Assembly: GCF_004342115.1 (NCBI RefSeq) | Contig: NZ_SMAC01000027.1 | Location: forward strand, 1 to 32,441 | DNA length: 32,441 nt | Source of the DNA: Mannheimia haemolytica | Lineage (GTDB): Bacteria > Pseudomonadota > Gammaproteobacteria > Enterobacterales > Pasteurellaceae | Reading direction: 5' to 3' | Program-made: the position numbers and the translations under genes | Notes under the pieces: generated by a model | Told to the model about the DNA's origin: nothing | Databases searched by the model: none | Seen by the model: the letters and a program-made list of their open reading frames with translations, nothing else | Part shown: in pieces, positions 9,328 through 17,649 of the stretch | Layout: each line of letters begins with the position of its first letter | How positions within the stretch are numbered: position 1 is the stretch's first letter

Positions 9328-9629
9328 TTCAACAAGAACGTTTGCTAAACGTGCTTAAAGCACCACATATCTCTGAAAAAGCGACAAACAACGCAGAAAA
9401 AGGCAATACAATCGTATTCAAAGTTGCATTAGATGCAAACAAAGTTGAGATTGCAAATGCAGTTGAAGAACTGTTTGAAGTAAAAGTTGATTCTGTTCGT
9501 ACCGTAGTAGTTAAAGGTAAAACTAAACGCCGTGGTGCTAAAGTTGGTCGTCGTAGTGACTGGAAAAAAGCTTATGTAACTCTTCAAGAAGGTCAATCGC
9601 TTGACTTCGTTGAAGGTGCGGCAGAGTAA
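9324..9629 (+). CDS. rplW: 50S ribosomal protein L23
   Basis: L23 sits beside the exit tunnel and docks trigger factor and SRP. It has 101 aa (E. coli 100). [24 protein letters not shown] contains the surface Glu region used by trigger factor; the basic loop [27 protein letters not shown] binds 23S rRNA. The ATG overlaps the rplD stop by four bases. Confidence 0.98.
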   Translation: MIQQERLLNVLKAPHISEKATNNAEKGNTIVFKVALDANKVEIANAVEELFEVKVDSVRTVVVKGKTKRRGAKVGRRSDWKKAYVTLQEGQSLDFVEGAAE

Positions 9630-9647
9630 TCAGAGGAGATAAAATAA

Positions 9648-10469
9648 ATGGCTATCGTTAAATGTAAGCCGACCTCCGCTGGTCGTCGTCACGTTGTTAA
9701 AGTTGTAAACGCTGAGCTTCACAAAGGTAAACCTTTTGCAGCACTTTTAGATACTAAATCTAAAACTGGTGGTCGTAACAACTTAGGTCGTATCACAACT
9801 CGTCACATTGGTGGCGGTCACAAACAACACTACCGTTTAATTGATTTTAAACGTAATAAATTAGACATTCCGGGTGTTGTTGAGCGTTTAGAATACGATC
9901 CAAATCGTTCTGCGAATATCGCATTAGTACTTTATAAAGATGGTGAACGTCGCTATATTTTAGCACCAAAAGGTTTAACTGCTGGTGATCAAATTCAAGC
10001 GGGTGCTTCAGCTCCGATTAAAGTAGGTAACGCATTACCAATGCGTAACATCCCAGTAGGTACAACTGTACACAACGTTGAATTAAAACCTGGTAAAGGT
10101 GGTCAAATTGCACGTTCTGCTGGTGCTTACGTTCAAATCATTGCCCGTGAAGGTAACTATGTAACTTTACGTCTTCGTTCAGGCGAAATGCGTAAAGTAT
10201 TAGCTGAGTGTACTGCAACCATTGGTGAAGTAGGTAACTCAGAGCATATGCTTCGCGTTCTTGGTAAAGCAGGTGCAAACCGTTGGAGAGGTATTCGTCC
10301 AACTGTTCGTGGTACTGCAATGAACCCGGTAGATCACCCACACGGTGGTGGTGAAGGTCGTAACTTCGGTAAACACCCTGTTACACCTTGGGGCGTTCAA
10401 ACCAAAGGTAAGAAAACTCGTCACAACAAACGTACTGATAAATTCATCGTACGTCGTCGTGGCAAATAA
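9648..10469 (+). CDS. rplB: 50S ribosomal protein L2
   Basis: L2 is the largest-subunit protein needed for subunit joining and the peptidyl transferase region. It has 273 aa, as in E. coli. [18 protein letters not shown] opens it, and the C-terminal block [20 protein letters not shown] (225-244) holds the conserved histidine near residue 230. The basic tail ends RRRGK. A GGAG ribosome site precedes the ATG. Confidence 0.98.
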   Translation: MAIVKCKPTSAGRRHVVKVVNAELHKGKPFAALLDTKSKTGGRNNLGRITTRHIGGGHKQHYRLIDFKRNKLDIPGVVERLEYDPNRSANIALVLYKDGERRYILAPKGLTAGDQIQAGASAPIKVGNALPMRNIPVGTTVHNVELKPGKGGQIARSAGAYVQIIAREGNYVTLRLRSGEMRKVLAECTATIGEVGNSEHMLRVLGKAGANRWRGIRPTVRGTAMNPVDHPHGGGEGRNFGKHPVTPWGVQTKGKKTRHNKRTDKFIVRRRGK

Positions 10470-10493
10470 TTTAATTCATTAACTAAAAGGTAA

Positions 10494-10775
<282 letters not shown>

Positions 10776-10782
10776 GAGGTAA

Positions 10783-11118
<336 letters not shown>

Positions 11119-11137
11119 TTAAGTAGGAGAATAACAA

Positions 11138-11845
11138 ATGGGTCAGAAAGTACATCCTAATGGTATTCGCCTAGGTATTGTTAAACCTTGGAACTCTACT
11201 TGGTTCGCGAATACACAAGATTTCGCTGATAACTTAGACGGCGACTTCAAAGTACGTAAATTTTTAAACAAAGAGTTAGCGAACGCTTCTGTATCACGCA
11301 TCACTATTGAGCGTCCTGCAAAAAGCATTCGTGTAACTATTCACACAGCTCGCCCGGGTATCGTTATCGGTAAAAAAGGTGAAGATGTTGAAAAATTACG
11401 CAACGCAGTTGCGAAAATCGCTGGCGTTCCAGCTCAAATCAACATCGCTGAAGTGAAAAAACCAGAGCTAGATGCGAAATTAGTCGCAGATAGCATCGCT
11501 TCTCAACTTGAACGTCGTGTGATGTTCCGTCGTGCAATGAAAAAAGCAGTTCAAAACGCGATGAAATTAGGTGCTAAAGGTATCAAAGTTGAAGTTAGCG
11601 GTCGTTTAGGTGGTGCAGAAATTGCTCGCTCAGAATGGTATCGTGAAGGTCGTGTACCTCTACATACGCTTCGTGCAGACATCGATTATAGTACTGCTGA
11701 AGCTCACACTACTTACGGCGTAATCGGCGTAAAAGTGTGGATCTTCAAAGGTGAAATTCTTGGTGGAATGGCTGCAGTGATTGAATCTGAAAAAGAACCA
11801 GCGGCACAGCCTAAAAAGGCGCCACGTGGCAAAGGTCGTAAATAA
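11138..11845 (+). CDS. rpsC: 30S ribosomal protein S3
   Basis: S3 forms part of the mRNA entry channel and helicase activity of the 30S subunit. It has 235 aa (E. coli 233). It starts [20 protein letters not shown]; the KH domain carries the GxxG loop in [16 protein letters not shown]; the C-domain has [30 protein letters not shown]. The basic tail [11 protein letters not shown] is slightly longer than in E. coli. GGAG precedes the start. Confidence 0.98.
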   Translation: MGQKVHPNGIRLGIVKPWNSTWFANTQDFADNLDGDFKVRKFLNKELANASVSRITIERPAKSIRVTIHTARPGIVIGKKGEDVEKLRNAVAKIAGVPAQINIAEVKKPELDAKLVADSIASQLERRVMFRRAMKKAVQNAMKLGAKGIKVEVSGRLGGAEIARSEWYREGRVPLHTLRADIDYSTAEAHTTYGVIGVKVWIFKGEILGGMAAVIESEKEPAAQPKKAPRGKGRK

Positions 11846-11858
11846 GGAGAATCACTGA

Positions 11859-12268
<410 letters not shown>

Positions 12269-12269
<1 letters not shown>

Positions 12270-12460
12270 TGAAAGCTCAAGAACTACGTAATAAAAGTGT
12301 TGAAGAGCTGAATGGTGAGTTAGTGAACCTTTTAGGTGAACAATTCAAATTGCGTATGCAAGCAGCCACCGGTCAGCTTCAACAAACCCACCAGTTAAAA
12401 CAAGTGCGTCGTAGTATTGCACAAGTTAAAACTGTATTAACCGAAAAGGCGGGTGAATAA
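12269..12460 (+). CDS. rpmC: 50S ribosomal protein L29
   Basis: L29 is a small helical protein beside L23 at the tunnel exit. The 63 aa equal E. coli. [37 protein letters not shown] matches the family. It is joined at both ends to its neighbours through TAATG overlaps. Confidence 0.98.
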
Positions 12461-12717
12461 TGACTGATAAAATTCGTACAGTACAAGGTAAAGTGGTTAG
12501 CGACAAAATGGATAAATCATTTGTTGTTGCTATCGAACGTACAGTTAAACATCCGTTATACGGTAAGTTTATCCGTCGTACTACTAAACTTCATGTACAC
12601 GATGAAAACAACGAAGCTAAATTAGGTGATGTTGTTGAAATTAAGGAATGTCGTCCTATTTCAAAAACTAAATCTTGGACTTTAGTTCGTGTAGTTGAGA
12701 AAGCAGTTGTTGCTTAA
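12460..12717 (+). CDS. rpsQ: 30S ribosomal protein S17
   Basis: S17 is a primary 16S rRNA-binding protein of the 30S body. The 85 aa (E. coli 84) include the OB-fold motifs [40 protein letters not shown] and [18 protein letters not shown]. It is the last gene of the S10 operon. An intrinsic terminator follows within 20 bases, and rplN, the first spc-operon gene expected here in E. coli, is absent. Confidence 0.98.
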   Translation: MTDKIRTVQGKVVSDKMDKSFVVAIERTVKHPLYGKFIRRTTKLHVHDENNEAKLGDVVEIKECRPISKTKSWTLVRVVEKAVVA

Positions 12718-12734
12718 TGAACTATGATTAAATA

Positions 12735-12768
12735 AAAACCCAGCTTTTGCTGGGTTTTTAGTTTTTTT
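12735..12768. terminator. Bidirectional terminator after rpsQ
   Basis: AAAACCCAGC pairs with GCTGGGTTTT over 10 bp around TTTT, followed by a T-rich tail on the plus strand and ATTTAATC on the minus strand. It ends the S10 operon and, on the other strand, the diflavin reductase gene. Confidence 0.9.
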
Positions 12769-12774
12769 CATTTG

Positions 12775-14331
12775 CTAATATACATCTCGCATTAATCGGC
12801 CTTCTGCGACCAATTTTGCAATAATATTATTGAAATCATCAATATAAGGCTCGCCTCCAATTTGATCTGCAATTTTGATGAGTTCCGCATCTATTGCTTT
12901 ACTCATTGCTTTGCTACCACAAATATAGAAATAAGCCCCTTGCTGAATTAAATGCCAAACTAACTCTGCTTGTTGCGATAGGGCATCTTGCACATAAAAC
13001 TTCTCTGCCTGATCACGTGAAAAAGCAGTAAACAGCTGAGTTAAGGTGCCTTTTGCTAAGTAATTTTCCAGTTCCGTTTGATACAGAAAATCTTTATCAC
13101 GATAACGCTCGCCGAAGAATAAATAGCTTTCAACCCCCTGATATTGCTGCTCTAACGCTTGTAAAAATGCGATATGCGGAGCAATGCCAGTACCTGAGCC
13201 AATCATCACCACCGGAGCGGTTAATGTTTCGGGTAAACGGAAATTCGGATTGGCATTTGCAAAAATCGAGACAAAATCGCCCGCTTGTAATTCGGATAAA
13301 TACCCACTTGCAGTCCCTTGATAATCTCTACCGTTTAAATGATACGAAACGTGGCGGATACATAAATCAACATAATCAGGGTGAGTTTTACCGCAAGAGC
13401 TAATTGAATAGGCTCGTGCGGCTAAGTTAGATAAAATTGGCTCTAAATCGGCTAATGTCACGCTTTTGTTTGGGTCAAAATCGCGTAATACGTCTAATAA
13501 ATCCCGCCCATAGACATATTGTTCCAATGCTTTTTTATTGGAAATTTTAGTTAAATCTTTGAGTTCATTACTGCCGCAAATTTTTTGAATATCACGCAGT
13601 ACATTTTTACTTAGTAGTCGGAGTTCTTTATGGCGTAGTAATGCAACTGCATTTTGATCGTTAAACCATTCTGCATATTCATTTAATAGTCTGTCTGGTT
13701 GCTGCACTTTGACATAAATTAAATCCCCTGCTTGATAGAAAATACCGCTCTCTTTTAATGATAAACGAATGTGATACACCGCAGGGCTTGAGTTTGCCAA
13801 ATGCTTAATTTCCAACATTTCTGCTTGGTATGCCATTTCCTCGCCGTAAGCTTGAACAGAAAGGGAATGTTGGATCGTTTCTTTGTTTGTTGAATGTAAT
13901 GCCTGCTCCACTAGGGGTAGCCATTGTTTAAAAATTTCTTGATAGTTTAAATCGGCATCAACCCTTGCAATCACAGCTTTAGCTTGTTTTTGTTGTAATA
14001 ATGAATCTAGTTGTTTGCTATAGCCACAGAATTTATCATAAGTAATATCACCTAGCCCGAATATCGCATATTGCAGATTACAAGCGGTCAAATTTTCCAA
14101 TTTTTCTGCAAATTCATCGGCGTTTTCAGGTGGTTCGCCATCACCAAAGGAGCTGGTTACAATAAGCAATAAACTCTCGGCAGATAATTGGCTTAAATCG
14201 GTTTCGTTTAATGTAGAAAGTGTGGGTGAGTAGGGAAGTAAAAAGGGTTGGATAGCTAATTGTTGGGCAAGCTTTTCTGCGTTACCAGACTCCGAACCAT
14301 AAGCAATGTGGATATGGGGAATGAGAGACAT
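12775..14331 (-). CDS. CysJ-like diflavin reductase (orphan)
   Basis: A 518-aa protein built like sulfite reductase flavoprotein CysJ or cytochrome P450 reductase. An N-terminal FMN flavodoxin domain begins IHIAYGSESGNAEKLA (7-22) and continues TSSFGDGEPPENA (59-71). It is followed by an FAD domain with RAYSISS (306-312) and an NADPH domain with MIGSGTGIAPHIAFLQ (376-391), FFGERYRDKDFLYQ (405-418) and YICGSKAMSKAID (469-481). The end RLMRDVY mirrors CysJ. It lacks the 60-residue N-terminal extension of E. coli CysJ. No hemoprotein subunit cysI or other sulfur gene is in the window, so the electron acceptor is unknown. A PAS gene lies upstream behind a terminator. Confidence 0.85.
   Translation of the reverse strand: MSLIPHIHIAYGSESGNAEKLAQQLAIQPFLLPYSPTLSTLNETDLSQLSAESLLLIVTSSFGDGEPPENADEFAEKLENLTACNLQYAIFGLGDITYDKFCGYSKQLDSLLQQKQAKAVIARVDADLNYQEIFKQWLPLVEQALHSTNKETIQHSLSVQAYGEEMAYQAEMLEIKHLANSSPAVYHIRLSLKESGIFYQAGDLIYVKVQQPDRLLNEYAEWFNDQNAVALLRHKELRLLSKNVLRDIQKICGSNELKDLTKISNKKALEQYVYGRDLLDVLRDFDPNKSVTLADLEPILSNLAARAYSISSCGKTHPDYVDLCIRHVSYHLNGRDYQGTASGYLSELQAGDFVSIFANANPNFRLPETLTAPVVMIGSGTGIAPHIAFLQALEQQYQGVESYLFFGERYRDKDFLYQTELENYLAKGTLTQLFTAFSRDQAEKFYVQDALSQQAELVWHLIQQGAYFYICGSKAMSKAIDAELIKIADQIGGEPYIDDFNNIIAKLVAEGRLMRDVY
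14080..14089 (+). repeat. DNA uptake signal sequence (10/10)
   Basis: ACAAGCGGTC followed by AAATTTTCC, inside the flavodoxin domain of the diflavin reductase gene. Confidence 0.75.
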
Positions 14332-14346
14332 ACAAACTCCTCGAAA

Positions 14347-14388
14347 ATAAAAAATTGCGTGTAAAAGAGATCATCTTTTACACGCAAT
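14347..14388 (-). terminator. Intrinsic terminator of the PAS gene
   Basis: TTGCGTGTAAAAGA pairs with TCTTTTACACGCAA over 14 bp around a 5-base loop. On the minus strand it is followed by TTTTTTATT. It lies between the PAS gene and the diflavin reductase gene, so the latter is likely transcribed mostly from its own promoter. Confidence 0.88.
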
Positions 14389-14401
14389 CATTGTTTTTTA
14401 A

Positions 14402-14833
14402 TTATTCACCGTAGAAGTCATCAAAGATTTCTTTTGCTGATTCTACTGCTTCAAAGTTGGTCATTAAATCATTAATTACACGGCGAACGCTGATATAGCC
14501 TGTAATTTTGCCTGTTTCATCAAACATTGGTTGAACGGTGGTATCAACCACATAAACTACACCGCCTTTACCGCAGTTTGGTACGATACCTGTCCAGATT
14601 TTACCGGCTTGGATTGTATCCCACATATCTTTATAAACTTCTTTTGGTACAGCTGGGTGGCGTACGATATTATGCGGTTGTCCAATTAATTCTTCACGGG
14701 TAAAACCGGTTAATTTGCAGAAAAGGTCGTTAGCGTAAGTAATAACACCTTGTAAATCAGTTGTTGAAATAACTAAAGTATCGTGGCCTGCTTTTAAAAC
14801 AGCTTCATTTGAAGGAACAATTTGTTCAGCCAT
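14402..14833 (-). CDS. Stand-alone PAS-domain protein, Aer-like
   Basis: A 143-aa cytoplasmic protein that is almost entirely one PAS fold. It resembles the N-terminal FAD-binding PAS domain of the E. coli aerotaxis receptor Aer: ISTTDLQGVITYANDLFCKLTGFTREELIGQPHNIVRHPAVPKEVYKDMWDTI (about 22-74), then WTGIVPN and ITGYISVRRVI. There is no transmembrane, HAMP, kinase or chemoreceptor signalling domain, and Pasteurellaceae are generally non-motile. It could be a free redox or flavin sensor. The start has a weak GGAG about 8 bases before ATG. FAD binding is inferred from the Aer resemblance. Confidence 0.8.
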   Translation of the reverse strand: MAEQIVPSNEAVLKAGHDTLVISTTDLQGVITYANDLFCKLTGFTREELIGQPHNIVRHPAVPKEVYKDMWDTIQAGKIWTGIVPNCGKGGVVYVVDTTVQPMFDETGKITGYISVRRVINDLMTNFEAVESAKEIFDDFYGE

Positions 14834-14875
14834 GTTGAATCTCCATTAATATAAATGAATTTTGTTATGTGTTTA

Positions 14876-14891
14876 TCAGTATAAATACTGA
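14876..14891. promoter_or_regulatory. Palindromic operator candidate upstream of the PAS gene
   Basis: TCAGTATAAATACTGA is two 7-base arms around AA, with two more pairing bases on each side after one mismatch. It lies 43 bases upstream of the PAS ATG, where a repressor or activator would act. The minus strand here also contains TATACT, a good -10 element. The rest of 14834-15050 shows no gene. Confidence 0.4.
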
Positions 14892-15050
14892 CAACATATT
14901 TAGGATAATAGATGGAAATATTAATGTAAATCATAAATATGGTTTTTTTGTAAAAATACCTGACTAAATTTATACGATTTATTCTGATGTTAAATTGAGT
15001 TTTTATAAAAGTTAATTTATTGTAAAAATTATTGCTTGTGTGAATACATT

Positions 15051-15078
15051 TTGAAAATTAATAAATTTAGCCTAAAAT
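15051..15078 (+). promoter_or_regulatory. Promoter of the ATP-grasp/esterase unit
   Basis: TTGAAA (-35, 15051-15056), a 16-base spacer and TAAAAT (-10, 15073-15078) lie 48 bases upstream of the ATP-grasp start codon. Confidence 0.5.
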
Positions 15079-15125
15079 CTATTCTAATCATTTTAATAAT
15101 ATGCAAACTTTATAAAGGAAGAACT

Positions 15126-16310
15126 ATGTCTAGACCACTTAATTTTGTGATGATTTCCCCGCACTTCCCAACGAACTTTGAAACCTTTGCCATTCGTTTG
15201 CGTGAAGCCGGTTTTAATACATTGGGAATTGCAGATGCCCCTTATGAATCATTGAGCGAAAATCTGCGTCATTCCCTGACTGAATATTATCGTGTAGATA
15301 ATATGGAAGATTACGAACAAGTTTATCGTGCGGTCGCGTACTTTGCCCATAAATACGGGCGAATTGACCGCATTGAATCGCACAATGAATATTGGCTGGA
15401 GTTAGATGCGAAATTGCGTACCGATTTCAATGTGTTTGGTTATAAGAGCGATGATATGCTCTCAATTAAAACCAAAGCCCAAATGAAAGAGGTATTCCGC
15501 AAAACCGGCTTGAAAGTGGCACAAGGGCGAGTATTTAAAGATGATGAAGATGCCTGCAAATTAGCAAAACAGCTTAAATTCCCGGTGATTATCAAGCCAA
15601 ATTCAGGGGTTGGGGCAAGCGATACTTACAAAATCAAAACTGCGGAAGAGTTAGAAGCTTTCTTCGGTTATAAAACGCCAACGGTTGAATATATTATGGA
15701 AGAGTTTATTGACGGCGATATTATTACCTTTGACGGTTTAACCGATAAAGAGGGCAATATCGTTTTCTACTCCAGCCTTGAATATTCAGAAGCGGTATTA
15801 GATACCGTTTCAAAAGATGGCGATATGTTCTACTATGTCCCATGTGAAATTTCGCCAAAATTAGTGGAAATGGGCAAACAATGTGTGAAAGCCTTTAACG
15901 TAAAAGAGCGTTTTTTCCATTTTGAGTTCTTCTGTGTTAAAGGGAGCAAAAAAGAAGAGTTGTTACCACTCGAAATCAACTGCCGTCCGCCGGGTGGCTT
16001 AACTATTGATATGTGGAACTACGCCAACGATTTCGATGTGTTCCGTGAATTTGCCAATATTGTGAAAGAAAACAAATTCTATGCCGATATTCAGCACCCT
16101 TGGAACGTGGTTTATATTTCCCGCAAGGCAAACCAAAATTATGTGAATTCGATTGAAGCTGTTTGTGAGAAATTTGCCGGCAATATTATCAGCGTGCAAA
16201 GCGTACCGGGCGTATTTGCCAAAGTGATGGGCGAACAAGGCATTTTAGCCCGTACCGAAACAATGGAGCAAATGCGTGAAATTGCACAATTTGCACAAGC
16301 TAAACAGTAA
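15126..16310 (+). CDS. ATP-grasp ligase of unknown substrate
   Basis: A 394-aa protein of the ATP-grasp superfamily, which joins a carboxylate to an amine or thiol through an acyl-phosphate. The start at 15126 follows AAGGAAG and gives MSRPLNFVMISPHFP; an upstream in-frame start at 15036 would add a hydrophobic stretch without support. The ATP site includes FPVIIKPNSGVGASDTYKI (152-170) and MEEFIDGDIITFDG (191-204); LEINCRPPGGLTID (282-295) supplies the metal-binding Glu and Asn. An N-terminal Rossmann-like domain covers about 1-105. It is followed after 10 bases by an esterase-fold gene and then an exported DUF302 gene. The substrate is not known. Confidence 0.8.
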   Translation: MSRPLNFVMISPHFPTNFETFAIRLREAGFNTLGIADAPYESLSENLRHSLTEYYRVDNMEDYEQVYRAVAYFAHKYGRIDRIESHNEYWLELDAKLRTDFNVFGYKSDDMLSIKTKAQMKEVFRKTGLKVAQGRVFKDDEDACKLAKQLKFPVIIKPNSGVGASDTYKIKTAEELEAFFGYKTPTVEYIMEEFIDGDIITFDGLTDKEGNIVFYSSLEYSEAVLDTVSKDGDMFYYVPCEISPKLVEMGKQCVKAFNVKERFFHFEFFCVKGSKKEELLPLEINCRPPGGLTIDMWNYANDFDVFREFANIVKENKFYADIQHPWNVVYISRKANQNYVNSIEAVCEKFAGNIISVQSVPGVFAKVMGEQGILARTETMEQMREIAQFAQAKQ

Positions 16311-16320
16311 GAGGTGAAGT

Positions 16321-17073
16321 ATGCATTTTGAAAAAAGAAGCCACTGGAGTGGAGAATTAGGTCGTGAAATGTCGTTCAACGTTTACGGACACGCAGGTAA
16401 ACCGGTTATTGTTTTCCCTTCCTCCGGCGGCAATGAAAACGAGTATGGTAATTTTGGAATGATTGAGGCTTGCCGTTCCTTTATTGAACGTGGCTTAATC
16501 AAATTTTACACGCCTGATTCTTACGATGCGGAATCTTGGTTATCTAAACATAAATCCGGACACGATATGGCATTAGCTCATAATGCTTACGACCGTTATA
16601 TTATTCACGAGCTAGTGCCGTTAATCCGCCATGAATCGCACTGGAACGGCACGATGATTGCCACCGGTTGTAGTATGGGGGCTTTCCATACGGTAAACTT
16701 TGCCTTACGTCATCCGGATCTGTTTGATATTGCCATCGCCTTAAGCGGTGTTTATGACGCTCGCTTTTTCAGTGGTGAGTTTTATGGCGATAAAGCGGTT
16801 TATTTTAACTCGCCGATTGATTATGTATGGGGTCAAAATGACGATTGGTTCTTAGACCGCTACCGCCAAAATCACTATGTGATTGCAGTCGGACAAGGTG
16901 CGTGGGAAGAACAGCATATTGAGGACACCCGCCGATTACAAGAGGCTTTTAACGCAAAAGGGATCGATGCTTGGTTTGACTACTGGGGCTTTGATATTGA
17001 CCATGACTGGCCGACTTGGCGTAAACAGATGCCTTATTTCTTAGGCAAGTTGGAAGAACAAGGGATTATTTAA
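16321..17073 (+). CDS. Alpha/beta-hydrolase, esterase D-like
   Basis: A 250-aa cytoplasmic protein (no signal peptide) of the putative esterase family. The nucleophile elbow GCSMG (116-120) has Ser118. IVFPSSGGNENEYGNFGMIE forms the oxyanion side, and the C-terminal DIDHDWPTWRKQMPYFL holds the likely catalytic histidine (228). The start follows AGAGGTGAAGT. It is 10 bases after the ATP-grasp gene, so the two are co-translated. An acyl- or peptidyl-transfer or hydrolysis step on the ligase product is an inference from the pairing; the substrate is unknown. Confidence 0.8.
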   Translation: MHFEKRSHWSGELGREMSFNVYGHAGKPVIVFPSSGGNENEYGNFGMIEACRSFIERGLIKFYTPDSYDAESWLSKHKSGHDMALAHNAYDRYIIHELVPLIRHESHWNGTMIATGCSMGAFHTVNFALRHPDLFDIAIALSGVYDARFFSGEFYGDKAVYFNSPIDYVWGQNDDWFLDRYRQNHYVIAVGQGAWEEQHIEDTRRLQEAFNAKGIDAWFDYWGFDIDHDWPTWRKQMPYFLGKLEEQGII

Positions 17074-17093
17074 TCTATTTGAGGAGAAAAGAA

Positions 17094-17546
17094 ATGAACT
17101 TAAAAGCAGTCGCAGTTTCTGCATTAGCAATGAGCAGCGTGGCAATGGCAGATATTGCCGATGTCAAACCGGTGGTATTTGAAAGTAAATTTGATTTCCA
17201 AACTACAGTCACAACTTTAACCAACACCTTAAAAGAAAAAGGAATGACGATTTTTGCCGAAATCGATCACCAAGCGGCGGCAAAACAAGCCGGCTTAGAA
17301 ATGCAACCGGCAACCGTATTGGTTTACGGCACACCGAAAGCCGGTACGCCATTAATGGTGAAAGATCCGATGTTAGCGTTGCAATTACCGTTAAAAGTGT
17401 TAATTACCGAACCGAACAAGGGCAAGGTCGAAGTAATGTTAAATCGTGCCGATCAAGTGGTGGCTCACGCTAATACCGATTATGCTGATGTAGAAAACAA
17501 CCTTGCCAAAGCGGAAAAATTAATTCAAGCGACTGTGGCAAAATAA
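17094..17546 (+). CDS. Exported DUF302-domain protein
   Basis: A 150-aa protein whose first 19 residues (MNLKAVAVSALAMSSVAMA) form a signal peptide with an AMA cleavage site; the mature form should be periplasmic. The rest is one DUF302 domain with FQTTVTTLTNTLKEKGMTIFAEIDHQAAAKQAGLEM and the signature VYGTPKAGTPLM. DUF302 proteins have a compact alpha/beta fold but no agreed function. The start at 17094 follows GAGGAG by 7 bases; a TTG at 17079 would disrupt the signal peptide. Third gene of the unit, 20 bases after the esterase, with a terminator behind it. Confidence 0.85.
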   Translation: MNLKAVAVSALAMSSVAMADIADVKPVVFESKFDFQTTVTTLTNTLKEKGMTIFAEIDHQAAAKQAGLEMQPATVLVYGTPKAGTPLMVKDPMLALQLPLKVLITEPNKGKVEVMLNRADQVVAHANTDYADVENNLAKAEKLIQATVAK

Positions 17547-17594
17547 CTTCACGCTATGATCTATTCTCAGGAAGTGGAAGCGTAGATAATTTGC

Positions 17595-17618
17595 AAATCC
17601 CTCGAAAGAGGGATTTTT
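17595..17618 (+). terminator. Intrinsic terminator of the ATP-grasp unit
   Basis: AAATCCCTC pairs with GAGGGATTT around GAAA, followed by TTTC. It closes the three-gene transcript 49 bases after the DUF302 stop. Confidence 0.85.
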
Positions 17619-17649
17619 CATAGTATTGGGAATGAGTAGGAATCATATA

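Noticed and set aside
12775-14833. PAS and diflavin reductase genes as one operon
   Set aside because: A 14-bp stem with a T run separates them, so co-transcription would need read-through.
15036-15125. In-frame N-terminal hydrophobic extension of the ATP-grasp protein
   Set aside because: It covers the candidate -35/-10 elements, and the start at 15126 has a proper ribosome site; ATP-grasp enzymes of this type are cytoplasmic.
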